Shown here: one piece after another, positions 42,580 to 50,720 of the stretch
How the letters are laid out: the number at the start of each line of letters is the position of its first letter
Position numbering within the stretch: the first letter of the stretch is position 1
Source of the DNA: CADEER01 sp965216585
GTDB lineage: Bacteria; Desulfobacterota; Binatia; HRBIN30; CADEER01
Assembly (NCBI GenBank): GCA_965216585.1
Contig: CBDCGC010000003.1
Coordinates: 3,224,001 to 3,288,000 of the forward strand
DNA length: 64,000 nt
Reading direction: 5' to 3'
The notes under the pieces: model-generated
Seen by the model: the letters and a program-made list of their open reading frames with translations, nothing else
Databases searched by the model: none
Told to the model about the DNA's origin: nothing
Program-made: the position numbers and the translations under genes

Positions 42580-42635
42580 GAACGCGCCCGCGCAACGGGC
42601 GTCTCGGGAACGCGCCCGCGCAACGGGCGTCTCGG
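42580..42635. repeat. 28-bp tandem duplication with hairpin potential
   Basis: GAACGCGCCCGCGCAACGGG (plus eight more bases) occurs twice in a row, identical. Each unit can fold (CGCCCG-CGCAA-CGGGCG). It lies between the LLM oxidoreductase and the peroxiredoxin genes, both on the minus strand, so it may act as a weak terminator or an RNA stability element. Confidence 0.7.
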
Positions 42636-42659
42636 TCTTTGCCGCTGGCCGAACAGGCG

Positions 42660-43682
42660 TCAGCCATTGAGTTCGGCGAGAATCGGAATCACCTCAGCTT
42701 GACCGACGCCGCAGATCATCGTCGTCACCGGTGAGTCTTTCCAAGCCGCCATGCGATCGACGATGCGTTCCTTCGGGCCGATCAGGGTGACTTCGTCGAC
42801 CAGCTCATTGGGAACGGCTGCCGTCGCCTCTTTCTTTTTGCCGTCCAGGTAGAGATCCTGGATCGTCTTTGCCTCGGCTTCGAAGCCGTAGCGGCATGCC
42901 AGGTCGTTGTAGAAGTTCTTGCCGCGCGCTCCCATGCCGCCGACATAGAGCGCCAACATGGGTTTGAGCATGTCGATGCCGGCCTGGACGTCGTCGGTCA
43001 GGATGACGCTCGGGTTGGGAGCGATGTCGAAGTCGGCTGCACTCTTGCCACCCTTGGCGAGGCCTTCTTTGATGCCATCTCCGTAGAGGCTCATGCTGCG
43101 CTGCGGCGAGAAGAAGATCGGCAGCCATCCATCGGCGATTTCCGCCGTCTGGCGGACGCTCTTCGGTCCAATCGCTGCGACGTAGATGGGAATCTGCCGG
43201 CCGTGCAGGATGCTCTTCAACGGTTTACCCAAGCCGCTGGCATCCTCTCCCTGGTAGGGGATCTGGTAGTGCGGTCCGGTGTGCGTCAGCGCCGCCTCGC
43301 GGGCGAAGATCTTGCGCAAGATCTCGATGTACTCGCGTGTGCGTCGCATCGGTTTGCCGTAGGCGGTGCCGTGCCAACCCTCGACGACTTGCGGGCCGGA
43401 GGCGCCGATGCCGAGCAGAAAACGGCCGTCGGTGAGCTGATCGAGCGTCGTCGCCGTCATCGCCGTCATCGCCGGCGTCCGCGCCGGGATTTGCATGATC
43501 GCCGTGCCGACCTTGATTTGCTTGGTCTGTCCGGCGATCCACGCGAGCGGCGAGACGGCGTCGCTGCCGTAGGCTTCGGCCGCCCAGACGGAGTGGAGCC
43601 CGAGGTCGTCGGCCTGCTTGACCATGTCCATGTTGATGGACATTCGCGATCCCGAATATCCGACGTTGATCCCGATTTGCAT
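42660..43682 (-). CDS. LLM-class (F420-dependent type) oxidoreductase
   Basis: A 340-residue TIM-barrel flavin-type oxidoreductase of the luciferase-like family. It begins QIGINVGYSGSRMSINMDMV, with HSVWAAEAYGSDAVSPLAWI and VGTAIMQIPARTPAMTAM, features of F420-dependent members, then FLLGIGASGPQVVEGWHG and IPIYVAAIGPKSVRQTAEIADGW (cofactor-phosphate region). The substrate is unknown. GACGAGGAGAAAAACC provides a strong ribosome-binding site before the ATG. It implies that the organism may make coenzyme F420, though no F420 gene is present in the window. Confidence 0.9.
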   Translation of the reverse strand: MQIGINVGYSGSRMSINMDMVKQADDLGLHSVWAAEAYGSDAVSPLAWIAGQTKQIKVGTAIMQIPARTPAMTAMTATTLDQLTDGRFLLGIGASGPQVVEGWHGTAYGKPMRRTREYIEILRKIFAREAALTHTGPHYQIPYQGEDASGLGKPLKSILHGRQIPIYVAAIGPKSVRQTAEIADGWLPIFFSPQRSMSLYGDGIKEGLAKGGKSAADFDIAPNPSVILTDDVQAGIDMLKPMLALYVGGMGARGKNFYNDLACRYGFEAEAKTIQDLYLDGKKKEATAAVPNELVDEVTLIGPKERIVDRMAAWKDSPVTTMICGVGQAEVIPILAELNG

Positions 43683-43858
43683 GGTTTTTCTCCTCGTCTG
43701 GCGCTGTGTCGTTGCCTTCTGATGGATCGCGTTTCCTAGCCTGGATCGCTCGGTGTGTCCACGCCGACAACGATTGGATTTTCGCCCGTTGGTCTGGCTA
43801 GACTCATTGATTCGCAGCCGGGCTCTCGGCGGCGATCACAATCGAGGAGGGAGTATCT

Positions 43859-45190
43859 ATGGTTTCGATTCGCCGCGGTTTGGCGTTTTTGATGACTTTG
43901 GGGGTGTCGTCCGTTCTTTTCGTGTCCGTTGGGGTTGCTGAAGAGCTCAAGCCCGGAATGGTTCTCAATCAGCAGACGGCGAAGTTTGCCGAAGGGCTGC
44001 TGCCGGTAGAAATCCTCAAGCACTACAAGGAGGGCGACTATTCGAATCCAATCGTCGATTGGCCGGTGGATCATTACGTCTGGCCCGAGGACTTTCTCGC
44101 TGCCAGCAAAGCCAATGAGGGGAAGTACGATATCGGAGACAAGGGGCAGGTCATCGAGAAGGCCAGTGGCAAGCAGCCCCAGTACGTTATCGGCTTTCCG
44201 TTTCCGACGATCGACGAAAAAGACCCCAATGCGGGAGCCAAGGTGGTTTGGAACTTTTTCTACCGAACCTGGTACTTCGGCAATGCGACGAACGAGTCGC
44301 AGCTCAATTGGGTGGCGCGGAAAGGGTTGGAGCGGCGTACCGATGTTCAAGCTACCTTCCACTACCTGGACGGTGTGCCGGTAGACGACCGCGAAGAGAA
44401 TCCGTTGAATCTGCTCAGCCAGTTTCTGACGCTGGTGAAGTCGCCGGTCGACCTGAACGGCACGGCGGCTCTGTCGTGGCGGTATCGCGACCCCGGCAAG
44501 AGGGATTCGTCATGGTCTTTCGTGCCCGCTCTGCGCCGTGTGCGCGCGGTTTCGCCGTCCGATCGTTCGGGTGGATTCTTGGGTTCCGATATGAGTCAGG
44601 ATGACGGTCCGTTCTTTGACGGCAAGGCGGAGGACTTTGCGTGGAAGCTCAAGGGAAAGAAGGACATGCTGCGCCTTGTCGACCCGGGAAGTTTGAGAAA
44701 CGAAGGCAGCATTGAGTGGTTGCCCGAAGGGGGGTGGCGCGCACAATGGCCGGATCTTCCGTTCATCGGCTATATGGATCCGAATTGGGGCGGTGTTCCG
44801 TGGGCTTCGGCTACCGGCGCGTTGGCGTTGCGTCCGCATTGGGTGGTCGAGGCGGTGCCGAAAGACAAGTACTACCTGTACGGCCGGATGGAGCTCTACT
44901 TCGACGCGCTGACGTTCCAGGGTGCATGGAATTCCAAGTACTCCTGGAAGGGTGAGTTGCTCAACAGCTATCAGGTGATGGCTTTCATCCCCAAGGAAGT
45001 GAAACGTCCCGACGGAAAGAAGGATTGGGTGCAGGGGTCGACGATGGCGTTCCAGTGTGCGGAGAACATCAAACGAGACCAGGCGACTGTCGCGGGAATC
45101 AAGTCGAGCCCGCGCTCGGGTTTCGACTCGAACATCGAGTTTGCCGCCGGCTATTTTGATACGTCAGCACTCAGCCGCCTCGGAAAGTAG
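43859..45190 (+). CDS. Exported DUF1329 protein
   Basis: A 443-residue secreted protein with signal peptide (GLAFLMTLGVSSVLFVSVGVA). Matches the DUF1329 family: GFPFPTIDEKDPNAGAKVVW, SWRYRDPGKRDSSWSFVPAL and RRVRAVSPSDRSGGFLGSD are the recognised core; the fold resembles LolB/LolA-type lipid-binding barrels. Members occur beside RND-type exporters and outer-membrane lipid transport, so a role in moving hydrophobic molecules is likely. No RND gene is nearby. GAGGAGGGAGT precedes the ATG. Confidence 0.9.
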   Translation: MVSIRRGLAFLMTLGVSSVLFVSVGVAEELKPGMVLNQQTAKFAEGLLPVEILKHYKEGDYSNPIVDWPVDHYVWPEDFLAASKANEGKYDIGDKGQVIEKASGKQPQYVIGFPFPTIDEKDPNAGAKVVWNFFYRTWYFGNATNESQLNWVARKGLERRTDVQATFHYLDGVPVDDREENPLNLLSQFLTLVKSPVDLNGTAALSWRYRDPGKRDSSWSFVPALRRVRAVSPSDRSGGFLGSDMSQDDGPFFDGKAEDFAWKLKGKKDMLRLVDPGSLRNEGSIEWLPEGGWRAQWPDLPFIGYMDPNWGGVPWASATGALALRPHWVVEAVPKDKYYLYGRMELYFDALTFQGAWNSKYSWKGELLNSYQVMAFIPKEVKRPDGKKDWVQGSTMAFQCAENIKRDQATVAGIKSSPRSGFDSNIEFAAGYFDTSALSRLGK

Positions 45191-45193
45191 TCG

Positions 45194-45634
45194 TTGAGCG
45201 CCAATGTCATCGCGTCGGGATGTGTCGTAACGCGCCGCGCGGATACCGAGATACTCCTCGTCCATCCGCGCGGCGCGACGTTTCGCCGGCCGCTCTTTGG
45301 CATTCCCAAGGGTATGGTCGATGACGGCGAAGACCCCGAAAGCGCTGCAGTGCGCGAAACCCTCGAGGAAACTGGCATTGCGGTTCGCGTGCACATGTCA
45401 CTCGGCTCGGTCCTGCAAAAAGGTGGCCGCAAGCTGGTCTACGGATTCTGGGCGCACGTCGAACCGACTGGTGAGAAGGCAATCGATGAGAAGGGCAAGT
45501 GCCACGGCGGTGATGACGAGAACGATGTCGTCGGCTTCTACGCGATCGACCAGGCTTACGAAATCATGGTGCCGGCCCAGGTGGTCTTTCTCGACCGCTT
45601 GCGGGCGCATCTGAGCGAAAGCCGGCACTCGTAG
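45194..45634 (+). CDS. Nudix hydrolase
   Basis: A 146-residue Nudix enzyme hydrolysing nucleoside-diphosphate derivatives. The Nudix box is complete: GMVDDGEDPESAAVRETLEE then TGI (GX5EX7REUXEEXGU), with the three catalytic Glu present. The substrate cannot be assigned. It begins with TTG 3 bp after the stop of the DUF1329 gene; no ATG in frame is usable. Its stop is directly followed by the J-domain gene start, so the three form one transcript. Confidence 0.9.
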   Translation: MSANVIASGCVVTRRADTEILLVHPRGATFRRPLFGIPKGMVDDGEDPESAAVRETLEETGIAVRVHMSLGSVLQKGGRKLVYGFWAHVEPTGEKAIDEKGKCHGGDDENDVVGFYAIDQAYEIMVPAQVVFLDRLRAHLSESRHS

Positions 45635-45635
45635 C

Positions 45636-46115
45636 ATGGCCCGCTTCCTGATCCCGGCGCTGGCCGTTGCTGCACTCTACTATGTCTGGCGTCACCCGCG
45701 CGGTTGGGCAGGGCTCGGCGAGATGCTGCGACCGCTCGCGCTGCTGGCGCTGGCGATTCTCTACCTGCGCATTCCCTTCGACCTGCTTCCCGACGTTTCC
45801 GCGGTCGGCTTTCTCGACGATCTCATCGTTCTCCTCGCGGCGCTCTACTTTGGCGGCGGGGTGGGGGCGGGCGGTGAGAACGCCGCCGAGGCGGCGTCGC
45901 CTGGCGGCCGCCGCGCCGAGCACTCGGCCGATCCCTACGAAGTTCTCGGCGTCGCGCGTGGTGCGACGCAGGAGGAGATCAACCGGGCTTTCCGCGAGCA
46001 GATGAAGCAGTATCACCCCGACCGCGTCGCTGGCCTGGGTGAGGAGTTGCAGCGCCTTGCCCATGAGAAAGCCGTGGAGATCCAGCGCGCCTACGAGGCG
46101 CTGAAGCGGGTTTAG
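45636..46115 (+). CDS. Membrane-anchored J-domain protein with DUF1232
   Basis: A 159-residue protein. Two membrane segments at the start (FLIPALAVAALYYVW and LRPLALLALAILYL) with the DUF1232/YkvA hallmark IPFDLLPDVSAVGFLDDLIV, then an Ala/Gly-rich linker, then a J domain: DPYEVLGVARGATQEEINRA and YHPDR with the HPD tripeptide. It should recruit and stimulate DnaK-type chaperones at the membrane. The DUF1232-J fusion is unusual in E. coli but seen in several Proteobacteria. It ends 7 bp from a convergent oxidoreductase gene. Confidence 0.9.
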   Translation: MARFLIPALAVAALYYVWRHPRGWAGLGEMLRPLALLALAILYLRIPFDLLPDVSAVGFLDDLIVLLAALYFGGGVGAGGENAAEAASPGGRRAEHSADPYEVLGVARGATQEEINRAFREQMKQYHPDRVAGLGEELQRLAHEKAVEIQRAYEALKRV

Positions 46116-46122
46116 CGATCCG

Positions 46123-47142
46123 TCAAGGCGCGGCGACTTCGCCGCTCGCGCATGAACGATAGATCGCGTCGACGATGCGGTGGGCACGCACGGCGTCGCC
46201 AAAATCCGGTGAGGCTTTGCCGCCGTCGCGGATGGCGCGCAGAAAGAGCGACTCCGGCCACGCCTGTTCGATACCGCGGTCGCGTAGCCACCGGGTGAGC
46301 GCGTCGCCTTCGAGGCTTCCCTCACTCTGCTCGCCGTCGATCACGCGCTGCCAGTGCAGCGGTCCGAACCACTCTCCCTCGAGCGTGTAGAGCGCGTTTT
46401 CGCAGAACACTTCGATACGTCGCTGACTCGGTCGCGACGTAATGTCGTGCCAGGTCGTCGCCAGCGTCGCCGTCGCTCCGCTGCGCAGCGTCAGCAGAGC
46501 GTGCACCGAATCCTCGATGGGGTTCATCTCGTGAAAGAACTCCTGGCGGGCGAAGACACTCTCGATCGGTCCGGCCAGCCACTCGAGGATGTCGATGTCG
46601 TGGATCGAGTGCTCGAGCAGGACGCCGCGCCCGGCGCGCGCCGGGTCGGCGCGCCAGTCCGAGGCGTACATGCCTTGGATCGGGATGTATTGATCGTCGC
46701 GAAAGACGATGCTCATGATGCGGCCACTGAGTGCTTCGTTGACCATCGCTCGCAAGGCCAACATCGCTGGCGCGGCGCGCAGAATGAGCCCGACCATGTG
46801 GACGACGCCAGCGTCTTGCACGGTGCCGGCCATGCGCGCCGCTTCGCCGGCGTCGAAAGCGAGGGGTTTCTCGCAAAAGACGTGGCGCCCGCGCGCCGCT
46901 GCCTGGGCAACCAGAGCGGCGTGCTCGCTCGTCCACGTGCAGACGAAAACGGCGTCGCAGGCGTCGACCACCTCGGCCTCCGACGCGGCGGCTGTCGTGC
47001 TCCACCTCTCGGCGAAGGCGCCGCTGCGCTGGGGATCGCGGTCGTAGGCCGAGACCAGCGAAAACGGCTCGCCGCAAGTTGCCAGCAAGCCGGCGTGTAC
47101 GTCGGCGATGAAGCCGCAGCCGAGGAAGCCGACCCGTATCAT
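46123..47142 (-). CDS. Gfo/Idh/MocA-family NAD(P)-dependent oxidoreductase
   Basis: A 339-residue dehydrogenase-like protein. The Rossmann start is VGFLGCGFIADVHAG; the signature FCEKPLAF carries the conserved Lys; EHSIHDIDILEWL supplies the His and Asp of the C-terminal active region. These enzymes act on sugars, inositols or related alcohols; the substrate is unknown. It lies 10 bp downstream of the ClC channel gene on the same strand, with which it is probably co-transcribed. Confidence 0.92.
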   Translation of the reverse strand: MIRVGFLGCGFIADVHAGLLATCGEPFSLVSAYDRDPQRSGAFAERWSTTAAASEAEVVDACDAVFVCTWTSEHAALVAQAAARGRHVFCEKPLAFDAGEAARMAGTVQDAGVVHMVGLILRAAPAMLALRAMVNEALSGRIMSIVFRDDQYIPIQGMYASDWRADPARAGRGVLLEHSIHDIDILEWLAGPIESVFARQEFFHEMNPIEDSVHALLTLRSGATATLATTWHDITSRPSQRRIEVFCENALYTLEGEWFGPLHWQRVIDGEQSEGSLEGDALTRWLRDRGIEQAWPESLFLRAIRDGGKASPDFGDAVRAHRIVDAIYRSCASGEVAAP

Positions 47143-47152
47143 GCGTCATCTC

Positions 47153-49213
47153 TCATGTGTCGGCGGCCAGGCGGTCCGCGGCTTCTTTCGTACCGGCGAT
47201 GATCAGCGCGTCGCCCTCGCCAATCTCGGTGTCGGGGTGCGGCACGTCGAGGTGCCGGCTGCCGTCCTCGTGTCGATTGCGGATGAAGATGACCTGGACG
47301 CCGAAGCGCGGGCGGATGGCCAGGCGGCGAACCGTTTTGCCGATGAAGGAATGAGGGGCGGGGATCTCTTGAATCACGTAGCCGTCGCCGACGACGACCT
47401 GGCGCACGCGGCCGGCGATGCTGACCGTCGAAGAAACGCTGCCGGCGAGGTCGCGTTCGAGGATGGCCTGGTTGCGCGCGTGGATGACGTCGCGCTGGCG
47501 CACGATGCCGATCAGTTTGCCCGGATCGTCGTCATCGACGACGGCGAGCCCGTCGAAGTCGCCGTGGCTGAAGAGTTGCATGAGGCTGTCGAGGTTGTCG
47601 CCGAGGTGGACGGTTGGGCGGTTGGCGTCGAGAACGTCGCCGGCGACGGCGATCTTGGCCAGGTGCTCGCTGTCGACGATGAGGCGACGCACCTCCGGCA
47701 ACGAAACGGCTCCGAGCATGCGACCGTCGTCGTTGATGACGAAGAACTCGTTGTGATGGCTGGCGAGGACGAGGTCGAGAACCTCGGCAAAGCTGGCCGA
47801 AGCGGCGATCGTCTCGGGTTCGCGGTCGATGACGTCGCGTACGCAGAGACTGCGCATCACGTTGGGGTCGTCCTGCTTCGAGACGTCGATTCCAGCCGCG
47901 CGCAGCTTGATCGTGTAGATCGAATCCTCGTGGATGCGCGCTGCCACCAGGGTGCTGACGACACAGGCGGCCATCAGTGGGGGAATGATCAGGTAGTCAC
48001 CGGTGAGCTCGAAGATGATGATGATGGCGGTAATCGGCGCGTGCGTCGTCGCCGCGACGACCGCGCCCATGGTGACCAGGGCGTAGGCGCCAGAGGTGGC
48101 GGTGTAGGCTGGAAAGAGCTCGTGAATCCAAGTGCCGAGAAAGCCGCCGGTCATGGCGCCGAGAAACAGTGACGGGGCGAACACTCCACCCGATCCGCCG
48201 GAGGCGAGGGTGAGGGATGTCGCGGCGATCTTGGTGACCAGGAGGGCGGCGAGCAGGGCCGGGCCAAGGCTGCCGGTCAGTGCGGCGTGGATGGTTTCAC
48301 TGCCGCTTCCGAAGATCTGGGGAAACCACAAGCCGATGATGCCGACGATGATGCCACCGCCGGCTGCTTTGAGAACTTCGGGCGGCAAGGGCGCCTCGTC
48401 GAAGAGCGTCTCCAGCCGGTCGAGGACGCGGATGAACGCAATGGCGACGAGACCTGCGATGACGCCGACGAACATATACGGGACAAGCTCGAACGGGGAA
48501 ACGAGCTCGTGGGACGGGACTTCGAAGGCTGGGGAATCGCCGAGCATCAGGCGCGAAACCACGGTGGCGACGACCGAGGCGATGACGATCGGCGAGAACT
48601 GCGGCACGCCGAAGTCGCCGAGCAATACTTCGACCGCGAAGAGCGCCCCGGCGATCGGCGCGTTGAAGGCGGCGGCGATTCCCGCCGCCGCACCGCAGCC
48701 GACGAGTGTGCGCAACTGGATGGTCGACACGCGCAACGCCTGACCGAAGGCCGAGCCGAGCGCTGCGCCGATCTGCACGATCGGCCCCTCGCGCCCGGCC
48801 GAGCCGCCCGAGCCGATGGTCACCGCCGCCGTCAGCGCTTTGACCGCGACGACGCGCGGGCGGATGGCGCCGCCGCGGATGAGAATCGCCTTCATCACTT
48901 CGGGCACACCGTGCCCCTTGGCCTCGCGGGCGAAGAAGTAAACGATCGGCGCTACGATCAGGCCGCCGAGCGCCGGCATCGCGATGCGCCGCCAGGCCGG
49001 CGCCGCCTCGACCGCGGCGAGGAAGGAGTCGTGTGCGTCGAAGAAGATCCACTGCGAGATATGGATCAGCCGGTGCAGGCCAACCGCACCGAGTCCGCCG
49101 CCGAGGCCGCAGACGATCGCCGCCACCACCATGAAGAGCTGGCCCCGCCGCGCCGGAGGTGCAGGTGTTCCAGATGTCTGTGTCAGCCGAACCTCCCGCA
49201 GCCCCGTGCTCAA
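47153..49213 (-). CDS. ClC-type chloride channel/antiporter with CBS pair and TrkA-C domain
   Basis: A 686-residue inner-membrane protein. The ClC core has GSGGSAGREGP with the gating Glu, then GIAAAFNAPIAGALFAVE and GSGGVFAPSLFLGAMTGG, the ion-coordinating stretches. Residues about 450-570 form two CBS domains (VIDREPETIAASASFAEVLD, DVLDANRPTVHLGDNLDSL), usually sensors of adenine nucleotides. The last 85 residues (FIGKTVRRLAIRPRFGVQVI, GEGDALIIAGT) are a TrkA-C domain, an uncommon extra ligand-binding unit. The start is TTG; the nearest internal Met lies in the first membrane helix. Transporter or channel cannot be told apart. Confidence 0.92.
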   Translation of the reverse strand: MSTGLREVRLTQTSGTPAPPARRGQLFMVVAAIVCGLGGGLGAVGLHRLIHISQWIFFDAHDSFLAAVEAAPAWRRIAMPALGGLIVAPIVYFFAREAKGHGVPEVMKAILIRGGAIRPRVVAVKALTAAVTIGSGGSAGREGPIVQIGAALGSAFGQALRVSTIQLRTLVGCGAAAGIAAAFNAPIAGALFAVEVLLGDFGVPQFSPIVIASVVATVVSRLMLGDSPAFEVPSHELVSPFELVPYMFVGVIAGLVAIAFIRVLDRLETLFDEAPLPPEVLKAAGGGIIVGIIGLWFPQIFGSGSETIHAALTGSLGPALLAALLVTKIAATSLTLASGGSGGVFAPSLFLGAMTGGFLGTWIHELFPAYTATSGAYALVTMGAVVAATTHAPITAIIIIFELTGDYLIIPPLMAACVVSTLVAARIHEDSIYTIKLRAAGIDVSKQDDPNVMRSLCVRDVIDREPETIAASASFAEVLDLVLASHHNEFFVINDDGRMLGAVSLPEVRRLIVDSEHLAKIAVAGDVLDANRPTVHLGDNLDSLMQLFSHGDFDGLAVVDDDDPGKLIGIVRQRDVIHARNQAILERDLAGSVSSTVSIAGRVRQVVVGDGYVIQEIPAPHSFIGKTVRRLAIRPRFGVQVIFIRNRHEDGSRHLDVPHPDTEIGEGDALIIAGTKEAADRLAADT

Positions 49214-49309
49214 TTCACCACCATATCCCAGGCCATAGCGCGATCAATACGCTCCGCAGTTGACGGCCAATCCCCGGAGAGGCTACTGAACCATGAGGAG
49301 GGACGACGA

Positions 49310-49636
49310 GTGAAAACGACCGCAACTGGTTGGGTTTGTCTCGTGGCGACTATCCTAGCGATTGTACCAGGTTGCCACTCGATGCGCTTTGAGGTGAGTG
49401 GTGAAATTCCTGGAGCGGTGGTGCGTGAGCGAAAGTCGTTCTTTCTTTTCGGCCTCGTTCCCGAGTTGGAAATCGACGTCCGCGAGAAATGCTCGAACGG
49501 TGTAGTCGCGGTCGAAGAGGAGACTACGTTCGTTGATGGAGTCTTCGCTCTTTTTACTCTGAGCATCTGGGTGCCGCGCAGCTCGGTCTACTACTGCCGT
49601 GGAGATGCGGCACCATCCCTGGAGGGGCAGCGATGA
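49310..49636 (+). CDS. Bor-like lipoprotein, first of a tandem pair
   Basis: A 108-residue lipoprotein; GWVCLVATILAIVPGC gives the lipobox (Cys22). The mature part, KSFFLFGLVPELEIDVREKC and TTFVDGVFALFTLSIWVPRS ending VYYC, follows the pattern of phage lambda Bor, an outer-membrane lipoprotein linked to serum resistance. It starts with GTG after GAGGAGGG. The stop overlaps the start of the second Bor-like gene by 4 bp. The function in a non-enteric bacterium is unknown. Confidence 0.75.
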   Translation: MKTTATGWVCLVATILAIVPGCHSMRFEVSGEIPGAVVRERKSFFLFGLVPELEIDVREKCSNGVVAVEEETTFVDGVFALFTLSIWVPRSSVYYCRGDAAPSLEGQR

Positions 49637-50028
49637 TTCGTGCGCTGTGCACCAAGATGACCGGATCCGTCGCCATTGCAGTCGCTGTCATCGCTGGCAC
49701 GGGTTGCGCGCGTACGCACTATGTGAATCTGGCGCCGCCGCCCGGTGTGACGGTCGAAGATCGCGCGGTTCGAATGTCCGACGCCTACGTTTCGATGAAG
49801 AACGGGTGGCAGCACTTCTTCATCTGGGGATTGGCGCCGAGCCGGCGTGTCTATCCTGTCGACGAGATGTGTGGATCGGCCGCCAACGTCGATGAAGTGT
49901 TCACGCAGGAGAGCTTCGTACAGGGGCTGATTGCCCAGTTCGCTGGGTACTACGTCAACATCTATTCACCGTACACGGCGGAAGTGTCTTGCCTGCGCGC
50001 CATCGGTACCGAGGAGCAAGCGCCGTAA
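49633..50028 (+). CDS. Bor-like lipoprotein, second of a tandem pair
   Basis: A 131-residue lipoprotein with VAIAVAVIAGTGC (Cys25). GWQHFFIWGLAPSRRVYPVD, MCGSAANVDEVFTQESFVQG and YYVNIYSPYTAEVSC repeat the Bor layout (FF-x-GL, a CG/Cys, T-F-V-G, I-Y-P/S-P, final Cys), although identity to the first copy is low. They probably arose by an old duplication. Translationally coupled to the first copy. Confidence 0.72.
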   Translation: MIRALCTKMTGSVAIAVAVIAGTGCARTHYVNLAPPPGVTVEDRAVRMSDAYVSMKNGWQHFFIWGLAPSRRVYPVDEMCGSAANVDEVFTQESFVQGLIAQFAGYYVNIYSPYTAEVSCLRAIGTEEQAP

Positions 50029-50031
50029 CCC

Positions 50032-50556
50032 TCAACGCCACACCGCCGCGGCGATGATGACGATCATCGTCACGGCGATGGCGCTCTTGAGCACGAAGCC
50101 GAAGAGCTTTCCCTGTAGGGCGGCGAAGCCGATGCGCAGGGACTCGCGCAGGTCGCGTCCGCCGCTGGTCGCTGCCAGGGCGGCGCCGAGAAAGGCGCCG
50201 GCCATGGCGCCGAGCAAGGAGCCGATGCCGAAAAGGAAGGGCGTGCCGACGATGCCGCCGATGAAGGCGCCGCCGATCGTTCCCAGAGTGATGCGCCGGC
50301 TCGGCCGCTCGGCGGCGGCGCTGGCTGCCGCCGTGGTGATGAAGAACTCGACGATCTCGCCGGCGATGGCCAGGCCGAGCAGCCACAGCGGTGTCGTCCA
50401 CTGGATGATCGCAAAGTCGGTGAGCCAGGCGTAGAGCAGCGCCGCGGCGGCAATGATGAACGTCCCCGGCAGGCCGAAGACCAGCGAGAACAGCGCGGCG
50501 ATACAGACCGCGAAGAGGACGACCAGTGCGGCGGCGGAAAGAGTCGTGCTTAGCAT
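50032..50556 (-). CDS. DUF456 membrane protein
   Basis: A 174-residue inner-membrane protein with about five hydrophobic segments and Gly zippers (GTIGGAFIGGIVGTPFLFG, GSLLGAMAGAFLGAALA), the hallmark of DUF456. LPGTFIIAAAALLYAW near the start is typical. The role is unknown; glycine-rich helices of this kind pack tightly or insert in stressed membranes. It converges on the Bor-like pair with 3 bp between. Confidence 0.85.
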   Translation of the reverse strand: MLSTTLSAAALVVLFAVCIAALFSLVFGLPGTFIIAAAALLYAWLTDFAIIQWTTPLWLLGLAIAGEIVEFFITTAAASAAAERPSRRITLGTIGGAFIGGIVGTPFLFGIGSLLGAMAGAFLGAALAATSGGRDLRESLRIGFAALQGKLFGFVLKSAIAVTMIVIIAAAVWR

Positions 50557-50560
50557 GAGT

Positions 50561-50690
50561 GGTTCGTGACTGGTGACTAGTGATTCGTGACTGGTGATTG
50601 GTGATTCGTGACTGGTGACTGGTGATTCGTGACTGGTGATTGGTGATTCGTGACTGGTGACTGGTGATTCGTGACTGGTGACTGGTGACC
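50561..50690. repeat. GTGACTGGTGATTCGTGA tandem tract, site 1
   Basis: About 130 bp made of 10-bp units such as GTGACTGGTG and GTGATTCGTG, in mixed order. Similar tracts lie at 51903-51999 and 52414-52455, on both sides of the VOC gene. The units are not CRISPR-like: no unique spacers exist. Confidence 0.9.
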
Positions 50691-50720
50691 GGGTTTGTTG
50701 CTATCGGGGGGATGGTCGCA

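Noticed and set aside
50561..50690. CRISPR-like array near larC
   Set aside because: Short 10-bp words in mixed order, no constant repeat and no unique spacers.
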